Source: a bacterium (GTDB taxonomy: Bacteria; Vulcanimicrobiota; Vulcanimicrobiia; Vulcanimicrobiales; Vulcanimicrobiaceae). Taken from it: 7,023 nucleotides of DNA. Positions 1 to 5,448 of the stretch are shown here, piece by piece. Position 1 is the stretch's first letter; each line of letters opens with the position of its first letter. The translations under genes were made by a program, and so were the position numbers. The stretch spans positions 1 to 7,023 of the forward strand of contig JAKAPO010000123.1 of the NCBI GenBank assembly GCA_021807065.1, given 5' to 3'. The notes under the pieces were generated by a model. That model was not told the origin of the DNA, did no database searches, and saw nothing but the letters and a program-made list of their open reading frames with translations.

Positions 1-1
1 C

Positions 2-106
2 ATCCACCTGAGCGAGAAACCCGGCGAAGATTTGGGAATCATCGAAGGCCTAGACGTCGTAGGCAAAACAGTAACGACCGCCTTTGATGGTATCCTATGC
101 AACTGA
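2..106 (+). CDS. C-terminal end of an unidentified upstream gene (partial)
   Basis: Only one forward frame stays open from the left edge. It encodes 34 residues (IHLSEKPGEDLG through AFDGILCN) and ends at TGA 104-106. The peptide is mixed hydrophobic and charged with no membrane segment, and I do not recognise its family. Its stop lies 9 bp before the ATG of the phosphoglycosyl transferase gene, on the same strand, so the two may be co-transcribed. The last six codons and the stop fall in a 19-bp tandem duplication, so the native C-terminus may have been altered. The evidence is an open frame at an edge plus same-strand spacing; no homology is claimed. Confidence 0.45.
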   Translation: MHLSEKPGEDLGIIEGLDVVGKTVTTAFDGILCN

Positions 107-122
107 TGGTATCCCATGCAAT
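85..122. repeat. 19-bp imperfect tandem duplication across a stop/start junction
   Basis: Positions 85-103 (TGATGGTATCCTATGCAAC) and 104-122 (TGATGGTATCCCATGCAAT) are head-to-tail copies that match at 17 of 19 bases. The second copy carries the TGA stop of the upstream gene (104-106) and the ATG of the phosphoglycosyl transferase (116-118). The first copy has an equivalent ATG at 97-99, but the 19-bp offset puts it in another frame, which closes after a few codons. No clear Shine-Dalgarno sequence lies in either copy. Confidence 0.85.
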
Positions 123-817
123 TAGCCGATAGCGCTGTGGACAAGAGCGTCACCCCCAGTGTCACCCCCTCTGTCACCCTGAGCTTGTCGAAGGGCGAGG
201 GCCGAACCATCCCCACGTCCTGGCACGTCGCCAAGCGCACCACCGACCTGCTGCTCGGGACCGCGTTTTTCGTCGCAACCCTCCCCATCGTGGCCCTCGC
301 CGCCATTGCCATCGCCGTCACCACCGGCGGCACGCCCTTCTACGCGCAAGAGCGCGTCGGCCAACACGGCCGCCGCTTCCGGATCTACAAACTGCGCACC
401 ATGGTCGAAGGCGCGCACGCGATGCGCAAGGACCTGCAACACCTGAACGAAGTCGACGGCCCCGTCTTCAAAATCCGCAACGACCCGCGGCTGCATCCGC
501 TCGGCGCCTTCCTGCGCCGCACCAGCATCGACGAGCTGCCGAACCTCCTGAACGTGCTGCGCGGTGAGATGTCGCTCGTCGGCCCGCGCCCGCCGCTCCC
601 GAGCGAGATCGCGCACTACGACGAATACGCCCAGCGCCGCCTAACCGTGCCGCAGGGCATCACCTGCCTGTGGCAGATCAACGGCCGCTGCGACGTCTCG
701 TTCGATGAGTGGATGCGCCTAGACAACCACTACATCGACACCTGGTCCCCGCTACGCGACCTCGCCATCCTCGTGCGCACGATCCCCGCCGTCTTCCGAA
801 AGGACGGCGCCCATTAA
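116..817 (+). CDS. Polyprenyl-phosphate sugar phosphotransferase (WcaJ/PglC-type, PF02397)
   Basis: A 233-residue monotopic phosphoglycosyl transferase. The family moves a sugar phosphate from a UDP-sugar to undecaprenyl phosphate on the inner membrane face, the first committed step of many capsule, exopolysaccharide and O-antigen pathways. A hydrophobic segment at about residues 44-68 matches the re-entrant helix. Then come the basic KLRTM motif (92-96), TSIDELPNLLNVLRG (136-150) with the catalytic Asp-Glu pair at D139-E140 (by analogy with PglC D93-E94), SLVGPRP (153-159) and GITCLWQINGR (181-191). The multi-helix N-terminal domain of full WcaJ is absent, so this is the small form. Residues 1-35 are not part of the fold; they include SVTP, SVTP, SVTL and LSKG, encoded by repeat DNA. 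ATG 116 is the first start but has no ribosome binding site; GTG 137 or TTG 185 would also keep the whole domain. Sugar specificity cannot be read. Confidence 0.93.
   Translation: MQLADSAVDKSVTPSVTPSVTLSLSKGEGRTIPTSWHVAKRTTDLLLGTAFFVATLPIVALAAIAIAVTTGGTPFYAQERVGQHGRRFRIYKLRTMVEGAHAMRKDLQHLNEVDGPVFKIRNDPRLHPLGAFLRRTSIDELPNLLNVLRGEMSLVGPRPPLPSEIAHYDEYAQRRLTVPQGITCLWQINGRCDVSFDEWMRLDNHYIDTWSPLRDLAILVRTIPAVFRKDGAH
149..184. repeat. Three 12-bp units beginning GTCACCC
   Basis: Three consecutive 12-bp units, GTCACCCCCAGT, GTCACCCCCTCT and GTCACCCTGAGC, keep the coding frame and give a V-T-P-S / V-T-L-S repeat. The third unit is the first half of the dispersed repeat at 173-196. A related run of GTCACCCCC and CCACCCCCC precedes the second dispersed copy (834-867), so the C-rich units appear to belong to a larger degenerate element. 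Confidence 0.7.
173..196. repeat. Dispersed repeat, copy A (GTCACCCTGAGC...TCGAAGGGC)
   Basis: A 24-bp element matching the copy at 870-893 at 22 of 24 bases. The ends CCCT and AGGG are complementary, so a weak hairpin is possible. Similar CCTGAGC...TCGAAGG elements are, from memory, scattered through intergenic DNA of several bacterial groups. Here it is read as VTLSLSKG at residues 20-27 of the phosphoglycosyl transferase frame, outside the conserved domain. Confidence 0.8.
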
Positions 818-869
818 GCCACAACTCCGCGCCGTCACCCCCGATGGCAACCGCAGGGCCACCCCCCGT

Positions 870-893
870 GTCACCCTGAGCGTCTCGAAGGGC
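870..893. repeat. Dispersed repeat, copy B
   Basis: The second copy of the 24-bp element, in the 97-bp gap between the phosphoglycosyl transferase stop and the GTG of the flippase gene. It differs from copy A at two bases in the centre. Its inner bases GAG-CGT-CTC can pair in addition to the CCCT/AGGG ends, giving a 4-bp plus 3-bp interrupted hairpin. The flippase frame is open through it and reads VTLSVSKG, the same frame as copy A. The gap otherwise holds only C-rich repeat units and no recognisable promoter. Confidence 0.8.
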
Positions 894-914
894 ATCGCAT
901 CTTCAACCCTCTTC

Positions 915-2462
915 GTGATGGCCGCCACCCTCGGCTCGACGATCCTCGGCTTCTCCCGTGAGGTCGTGAACGCGCGCTACTTCGGCACGCAGTGGCAGAT
1001 GGACACGTTCCTCATCGCGGCCACCGTGCCCACGATCCTCTTCGGCGTTTTCAACGGCGCGCTCGTGAGCGCACTCGTGCCGACGTTCTCCGAATACCTC
1101 ACCCACGGCGAAGAAGAAGAGGCGTGGCGCCTCGGCAACACGATCATCAACGGCCTGGCAATCCTCTTGACGCTCTGCGCGGTCCTTGGCTACATCCTCG
1201 CGCCCTACTACGTGCCGATCATCGCGCACGGCTTCCCGGGCCCGCAGATGGGTGTCGCGGTCCGTATGACGCGCTGGATGATGCCGAGCATCGTCGCGGT
1301 GAGTTTGAGCGGCGTCTTCAGCGCTATGCTCAACGCCTACCGGCGCTTCCGGGCCGCCTCGCTGACGGGAATCGCCGTCAACGCCGTTACGATCGGGTGC
1401 GTCATCGTACTCAACCAAAAATACGGCATCTACGCACTTGCGCTGGGTACGACGCTCGGGCTGATCGCTCAGATGGCCGTGCAGCTGCCGGCGCTGCTCG
1501 CGATCGGGAAGTACCGCCCGGTTATCCATTGGAACCACCCGGGGCTACCAAAGATCTGGCTCCTGCTCGGCCCGATCATGGTCGGATCGGCCGCGGGGCA
1601 GATCGCGCTGTTCTTCGATCGCTACTTCGCTTCGACGCTGAGCCCCGGCTATATGGCCGGCATGAATTACGCCACGAAACTCGTCGGCTTTCCGCTGCAG
1701 ATCTTCGCGGCGGCCATCGCGACGGTGATCTTTCCACTGCTCGCCGCACAGTTCGCACAGGCGAACCGGCGCGGCGTCGGTACGAGCGTCATCACCGGGC
1801 TGCGCCTCGTGAACTTCATCACCATTCCGTCGGCCTGCGCCCTCATCGTGCTCGCGCACCCGATCGTGCAGACGCTCTTCCAGCGCGGAACGTTCAAGGC
1901 GAGCGCCACCGAACTCACCGCCGGCCTGCTGCCGTACGCGGCGGTAGGCCTCATCGCCCTGGCTTCTAATGTCGTCTTAACCAGGTGTTGCTTTGCCTGT
2001 AAGGAAATGAGTTGGCCCGTTGCGATCTCGGTTTTTACCGTGGTCGTGAATGTGCTACTTTCCCTAGCATGGTTGTCTTCTTTGGGTGCGAGGGGGCTGT
2101 TGTTGGCGAACTCCGTGAGCCAGAGCATGCAGGCTCTGTTGCTGTTTGGGCTGGTGTGGCGGCTCGTGCACGGCATCCGATGGAGACCGCTACTCGGTTC
2201 CCTCGGGAAGATCTGCCTGAGTTCGTTCGTCATGATAGCGGCGTTGCACTGGATTGGCGCGCTGGGCGTGCATCCCGCGCCGTCGCTGGTTTCGCGGGTC
2301 TGGTACCTATTCGGCCAGGTGTCGATCGGCGGGCTGGTCTTCATCGCCGCTGCGCGCGCGCTCAACATCGAGGAGCTGTCGATGGCGTGGCGGCTGATCG
2401 TCGAGAAGTTCGAGCGGAACATTATAGCGCCGCCCGAGAATCGCGAGGCGCCAATTGCGTAA
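915..2462 (+). CDS. MurJ/MviN-superfamily lipid-linked glycan flippase
   Basis: A 515-residue, highly hydrophobic protein with roughly 13-14 membrane segments, in the MATE-like MOP superfamily that flips undecaprenyl-linked precursors. Family landmarks are STILGFSREVVNARYFG (8-24), D30 in the second segment, GALVSALVPTFSEY (48-61), MNYATKLVGFP (250-260) and LFQRGTFKAS (321-330). Alignment from memory with E. coli MurJ keeps R24 (R15), D25 (as E16) and D39 (D30), but R18, R52, R270 and E273 become T9, F43, K255 and G258. Gene context and these losses suggest a flippase for this cluster's glycan rather than lipid II (inference). GTG 915 or ATG 918 cuts about nine residues from the first helix; the frame is open upstream through repeat B, so the true start may be there (for example CTG 876). 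No ribosome binding site is visible. Codon use changes sharply at about codon 351. Confidence 0.88.
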   Translation: MMAATLGSTILGFSREVVNARYFGTQWQMDTFLIAATVPTILFGVFNGALVSALVPTFSEYLTHGEEEEAWRLGNTIINGLAILLTLCAVLGYILAPYYVPIIAHGFPGPQMGVAVRMTRWMMPSIVAVSLSGVFSAMLNAYRRFRAASLTGIAVNAVTIGCVIVLNQKYGIYALALGTTLGLIAQMAVQLPALLAIGKYRPVIHWNHPGLPKIWLLLGPIMVGSAAGQIALFFDRYFASTLSPGYMAGMNYATKLVGFPLQIFAAAIATVIFPLLAAQFAQANRRGVGTSVITGLRLVNFITIPSACALIVLAHPIVQTLFQRGTFKASATELTAGLLPYAAVGLIALASNVVLTRCCFACKEMSWPVAISVFTVVVNVLLSLAWLSSLGARGLLLANSVSQSMQALLLFGLVWRLVHGIRWRPLLGSLGKICLSSFVMIAALHWIGALGVHPAPSLVSRVWYLFGQVSIGGLVFIAAARALNIEELSMAWRLIVEKFERNIIAPPENREAPIA

Positions 2463-2466
2463 CGAG

Positions 2467-2481
2467 CGCAGGGCCTCTGCG
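2467..2481. terminator. Possible weak hairpin between convergent genes
   Basis: CGCAG (2467-2471) pairs with CTGCG (2477-2481) around a 5-nt loop, inside the 25-bp gap between the flippase stop and the SDR stop. Position favours a shared terminator, but the stem is only 5 bp and no T-tract follows on either strand, so a standard intrinsic terminator is not shown. Confidence 0.25.
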
Positions 2482-2487
2482 AAAGCG

Positions 2488-3498
2488 TTAGGGCAACGCC
2501 CCGGCCTGCCTGTAGGCGCGAGCCATGCGTTCGAGCGTTTCGTCGAGCGCACGCGAGCGAAAGCCAAGCGCGCTCTCAGCCTTCCCGGACGTGTACCACA
2601 TTTTCAGGGGCGCGATCCTGGCGTTGTCTATAGTGAGGCGCGGCTCGTTGCCGCTAAAGCGGGAACGGAGCTCGAAGGCGCGCGCCGCAACCATAAGGGC
2701 GACGGACGGTATCTCGCGGCCACGATACGGAACGCCAGCTGCTTGCGCCTGGCGGCGAAAAGCCTCCTCGTACGTCAGGTTATGCCCGGCAAGGATATAG
2801 CGTTCACCGCTCTTCCCGTGAGAGAGCGCTGCCACGATGCCTTCGGCTACGTCGTCGACGTCGGCAATGGAGAGGCCGCCGCTTGGGTGCCCCGGAACTC
2901 GCCCCGCGGCCAAATCGAGCATCGTATGACCAAAGGTGTGGTTGAAACTGCGCGGCCCATAAAGGACGCCCGGGTTGACTACCACGACGCTGGCGCCATA
3001 TCGTACCGCGTCGAGCGCTTCTTCCTCCGCAAGTCGCTTGCTTTCGTGGTAGAGGAGATTCAGCGGGACGAAATTGTTTTCTGCCGTCTCGTCGATCGGG
3101 TTTCCGTTCGCACTGTAGCCGATCGCCGCGATCGAGGAGACATGCAAGAATTTCGGCACGCCGGCGGTCTTCGAGGCTTCAGCCATGATTCGCGTGCCGA
3201 TGACGTTGGTGCGATAGATACGATCGCGATTGCGCGACCAGTGGCTAAGGTCCGCGGCCATATGCACGAGGGCATCGTGGCCCGCTGCGGCCCGAACCGA
3301 GAGCACCGGGTCCGTGACGTCCGCGATTACTTTGCCGGCGACGAACGCATCGATGGCCTGCGTTTGGCTCGTCCTCCGGCAAAGCGCGGTCAGCGTATGT
3401 CCGTGCTCGGCAAGCAACTGCGTCACCCTCGTCCCCAGAAATCCCGTTGCGCCGGTGACCAGTATTTTCATCGGTATGCTGTTGCGCGGCACCGGCAC
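2488..3498 (-). CDS. Extended SDR: NAD(P)-dependent sugar epimerase/dehydratase or DFR-like reductase (HpnA-like)
   Basis: A 336-residue extended short-chain dehydrogenase/reductase. The Rossmann motif is VTGATGFLG (14-22). The acid-box aspartate is at D60, the nucleotide loop is HMAADLS (79-85), the active-site strand is HVSSIAAIGY (119-128), the catalytic pair is Y150 and K154 in YHESK, and NPGVLYGPR (175-183) follows. The pattern, including LTYEEAF and the C-terminal EPRLTIDNARIAPLKMWY, resembles the HpnA/dihydroflavonol-4-reductase branch. It probably modifies a nucleotide sugar or another alcohol/ketone substrate, which cannot be named. GTG 3498 has AGAGGAG only 3 nt upstream; an in-frame GTG at 3492 has the same motif at 9 nt; ATG 3471 starts directly at the Rossmann strand but has no ribosome binding site. 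It is the only reverse-strand gene here, so it has its own transcript. Confidence 0.9.
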   Translation of the reverse strand: MPVPRNSIPMKILVTGATGFLGTRVTQLLAEHGHTLTALCRRTSQTQAIDAFVAGKVIADVTDPVLSVRAAAGHDALVHMAADLSHWSRNRDRIYRTNVIGTRIMAEASKTAGVPKFLHVSSIAAIGYSANGNPIDETAENNFVPLNLLYHESKRLAEEEALDAVRYGASVVVVNPGVLYGPRSFNHTFGHTMLDLAAGRVPGHPSGGLSIADVDDVAEGIVAALSHGKSGERYILAGHNLTYEEAFRRQAQAAGVPYRGREIPSVALMVAARAFELRSRFSGNEPRLTIDNARIAPLKMWYTSGKAESALGFRSRALDETLERMARAYRQAGALP

Positions 3499-3501
3499 GC
3501 A

Positions 3502-3512
3502 CTCCTCTGGAG
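3502..3512. promoter_or_regulatory. Back-to-back ribosome binding sites in an 11-bp inverted repeat
   Basis: CTCCTCTGGAG is an inverted repeat with 4-bp arms. On the minus strand it reads as the AGAGGAG site for the SDR GTG starts; on the plus strand GGAG (3509-3512) lies 3 nt before the GT2 ATG at 3516. The two outermost start codons are 17 bp apart, leaving no room for promoters between them, so each gene's promoter must lie inside the other's coding sequence. I found no convincing -35/-10 pair there. Confidence 0.55.
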
Positions 3513-3515
3513 ATC

Positions 3516-4319
3516 ATGACGGTGCAGGGCAAAATCAGTGTCGTCATCCCTGCATATAACGAGGCTCGGCATATCGTCGGCAACCTTGTCGAGATCGTGG
3601 AGACGCTTTCTAACTTCGACTACGATTTCGAGGTCATCGTGGTCGACGACGGCAGCCCCGATAAAACGTATCTAGAGGCCGCCAAAATCCTTTCGACGCA
3701 TCCCGAGCGCGTTCGCGTGGTTCACTACGACGAAAACCGTGGGAAGGGCAACGCGCTAATCTGCGGCACGTCGTTTGCTTGCGGCGATTATGTGGTATTT
3801 TTGGACGCCGATATGGATTTACACCCCGCGCAGGTACCAGTGCTTTTCGGCGTGATGGATGCGCTCGAAGCCGATGTGGTCATAGGCAGCAAGCGTCATC
3901 CCGCATCGGTGGTCAATTACCCATGGCACCGAAAACTTTATAGTGCGGTATATTACTACTTAATACGCATCATGTTCGGCCTGCCAGTAAAAGACACGCA
4001 AACCGGTTTGAAGGTGTTCAAACGTGAAGTACTGCTTCGCGTGTTTCCGCGGGTGTTGGTAAAACGGTTTGCCTTCGACGTCGAAGTGCTTGTAAACGCG
4101 CACCGCTTAGGATATAAGATTGCCGACGCGCCGGTCACATTACATTTTCAGCGCGGTTCGTTCGGAAGAATTAAATTGCGCGATATCATGGCGATCATGC
4201 AGGATACCCTGGCGATTTTTTACCGGGCCCGGATCCTCCATTATTACGATAAGGTCGTAACTGGAGATGCCGAGACGCTGCAGCCAGACGCAACCGCACG
4301 CGAAGTCGAGCGAGTATAA
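3516..4319 (+). CDS. GT2 glycosyltransferase, polyprenyl-phosphate mannose/glucose synthase-like
   Basis: A 267-residue GT-A fold family 2 glycosyltransferase resembling the DPM/DPG synthase group, which transfers a sugar from a nucleotide sugar, often to a polyprenyl phosphate. Motifs in order are SVVIPAYNE (8-16), VVDDGSPDKT (42-51), NRGKGNAL (74-81), the metal-binding D97-x-D99 in FLDADMD (95-101), GSKR (124-127), DTQTGLKVF (160-168) and the QRGSFGRIKLRD (212-223) stretch seen in this group. No C-terminal membrane helices are present, so it is probably peripheral at the inner membrane. Its TAA shares one base with the ATG of the next GT2 gene, which indicates translational coupling. It starts the rightward operon. 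Donor and acceptor are not readable; a lipid-phosphate sugar product is the family-based guess. Confidence 0.9.
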   Translation: MTVQGKISVVIPAYNEARHIVGNLVEIVETLSNFDYDFEVIVVDDGSPDKTYLEAAKILSTHPERVRVVHYDENRGKGNALICGTSFACGDYVVFLDADMDLHPAQVPVLFGVMDALEADVVIGSKRHPASVVNYPWHRKLYSAVYYYLIRIMFGLPVKDTQTGLKVFKREVLLRVFPRVLVKRFAFDVEVLVNAHRLGYKIADAPVTLHFQRGSFGRIKLRDIMAIMQDTLAIFYRARILHYYDKVVTGDAETLQPDATAREVERV

Positions 4320-5296
4320 TGCCCGAAAGCGATCGTCCGAAAATTTCGGTGATCATTCCCCTCAAACGCTTGAACGCTTACGTTCGCGAATCGCTCGAGG
4401 GTTTACGCCGGCAGACGTACACGAATTTCGACGTATACGTCATCACGGATGGCGACGAGCGGCTTGAAGAAACGGAACTCGACGTCAAGTTTTTGGCGTC
4501 GGGACCGGTGCCACCGAACATAAAGCGGATGATGGCCGCCGAGCGGAGCAACGCAGAGATTGTCGCGCTGATCGACGACGACGCCTATCCGGTGCCGGGT
4601 TGGCTCGCGGCCGCAGCCGCGCACTTTAACGATGCCACGGTCGTGGGAGTGGGCGGACCAGGCGTTACACCGCAGCACGACTCGCCGATGCAACAGGCGA
4701 GCGGTGCCGTGTACGTATCGCCGCTGGTTTCGGCGCGCTACACCTACCGGTATCTACCGGAAGCAGCCCGCGACGTCGACGATTGCCCCTCGTGCAACCT
4801 ATTCGTGCGGCGCGCTGCGTTTCTAAAGCACGTTCCGGAGTGCCTGCAATACTGGCCCGGGGAAGATACAAAGTTGTGCCTTCTGCTTACAAAAGACGAC
4901 CGGAAGCGTATCGTTTACGACCCGAGAGTGCTCGTGTTCCACCATCGGCGTGCGCTGTTTTGGGGGCACTTTCGGCAGGTATGGAACTACGCCGTTCACC
5001 GCGGCTTTTTTGCGAAGCGCTACCCCGAGACATCGCTGCGTTTCGCCTATTTCGTGCCGGCGATTTTCGTCCTTGCGAATGTGGTATTGGTTGGGCTGGC
5101 TCTTTGGGAACCGACTCGCAAGGCTGCGGCTCTAATGGCGAGCCTCTACATACTGGGCGTTATCGCAAGCGCGCTTTGGGCGCGGCGCTCGCATAGGGCC
5201 AATCCTGCGGTCGTGGCGATGGGCATCTATCTAACGCATGTCACGTATGGCCTCGGCTTTATGCTGGGGCTACTGAGAACGGAATTGGATCACTAA
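4319..5296 (+). CDS. Membrane-anchored GT2 glycosyltransferase
   Basis: A 325-residue family 2 glycosyltransferase. The GT-A domain covers about residues 7-235: KISVIIPLKRLNAYVRESL (8-26) in place of the usual PAYN opening, nucleotide-binding ITDGDE (42-47), metal-binding D86-D87-D88 in LIDDDAYPVPGWL, VGGPGVTP (111-118), and GEDTKLC (181-187) with the likely catalytic E182-D183. HH at 208-209 matches the conserved VFHHRR stretch. Three hydrophobic segments follow at about 243-263, 268-287 and 297-316, so it is anchored in the inner membrane with the catalytic part on the cytosolic side. It begins in a TAATG overlap with the preceding GT2 and ends in another TAATG overlap with the 50-codon ORF. 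It probably adds one sugar to the lipid-linked product; its specificity is unknown. Confidence 0.9.
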   Translation: MPESDRPKISVIIPLKRLNAYVRESLEGLRRQTYTNFDVYVITDGDERLEETELDVKFLASGPVPPNIKRMMAAERSNAEIVALIDDDAYPVPGWLAAAAAHFNDATVVGVGGPGVTPQHDSPMQQASGAVYVSPLVSARYTYRYLPEAARDVDDCPSCNLFVRRAAFLKHVPECLQYWPGEDTKLCLLLTKDDRKRIVYDPRVLVFHHRRALFWGHFRQVWNYAVHRGFFAKRYPETSLRFAYFVPAIFVLANVVLVGLALWEPTRKAAALMASLYILGVIASALWARRSHRANPAVVAMGIYLTHVTYGLGFMLGLLRTELDH

Positions 5297-5448
5297 TGGG
5301 GCCGTCTTTTGGGGCACCTGCCGTGGGCTGGGCTGTTTGCCTCGGGGCCGCCGCTTATCTGGCATGCGATCTCGCCTTTTACACCTTTGAGCCCGTATGG
5401 TATAGTTTGGCCTACCGGTTATCAGGAAGGGACGCTCGGTTAGCATGA
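5296..5448 (+). CDS. Small single-pass membrane protein, 50 aa, unrecognised
   Basis: An ATG at 5296 overlaps the TAA of the second GT2 by one base (TAATG), and the frame runs 50 codons to TGA 5446-5448, which overlaps the radical SAM ATG in ATGA. The peptide starts MGPSFGAPAVGWAVCLG and ends RLSGRDARLA. Residues about 9-30 form one hydrophobic, alanine-rich helix with C15, C24 and D25; the following stretch is aromatic (FYTFEPVWYSLAY, 28-40) and the C-terminus is basic, consistent with an inside-positive tail. It fills the whole 148-bp interval between its neighbours. No family is recognised. It could be an accessory or anchor for the GT2 or the radical SAM enzyme, or only a translational-coupling leader. 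Perfect overlaps at both ends support it; lack of homology keeps confidence moderate. Confidence 0.6.
   Translation: MGPSFGAPAVGWAVCLGAAAYLACDLAFYTFEPVWYSLAYRLSGRDARLA
5378..5406 (+). promoter_or_regulatory. Candidate sigma70-type promoter for the radical SAM gene
   Basis: TTTACA (5378-5383) and TATAGT (5401-5406), each matching the consensus hexamer at five of six bases, are separated by exactly 17 bp. Transcription would start near 5413 and give a leader of about 32 nt containing AGGAAGG. The motif lies inside the 50-codon ORF, so it may be chance from codons for a Phe/Tyr-rich stretch, and this organism's sigma-factor preferences are unknown. Confidence 0.35.
5424..5430 (+). promoter_or_regulatory. 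Ribosome binding site for the radical SAM gene
   Basis: AGGAAGG is the best Shine-Dalgarno match in the window. It ends 14 nt before the ATG at 5445, longer than ideal. It lies within the 50-codon ORF, so ribosomes reading that ORF would pass over it; re-initiation at the ATGA overlap is the alternative route. Confidence 0.5.

Noticed and set aside
903..1538. 211-codon minus-strand open frame opposite the flippase gene
   Set aside because: Its composition is a complement artefact of C-ending codons, and the plus-strand membrane protein explains the sequence.
992..1969. 325-codon plus-strand open frame inside the flippase gene
   Set aside because: Arg/Ala/Pro-rich translation with no hydrophobic segments; an out-of-frame shadow of a GC-rich gene. 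It ends where codon use changes, as expected when GC3 falls.
3440..3515. Possible promoter for the first GT2 gene (TATGCT at 3475-3480)
   Set aside because: The nearest TTG-containing -35 candidate is 22 bp away and the hexamer matches only four of six bases.
2455..3519. 354-codon plus-strand open frame opposite the SDR gene
   Set aside because: Its translation has no family features and is rich in Arg/His/Asp, typical of an antisense shadow; the minus-strand SDR has clear Rossmann and YxxxK motifs.
4073..4086. 14-bp perfect palindrome CTTCGACGTCGAAG inside the first GT2 gene
   Set aside because: It lies mid-gene in codons for a conserved FAFDVEV stretch, with no second copy seen, so it is best explained by codon choice.
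4315..4320. Perfect TATAAT hexamer at the GT2/GT2 junction
   Set aside because: No -35-like sequence lies 16-18 bp upstream; the hexamer arises from the TAATG stop/start overlap after a Val codon.
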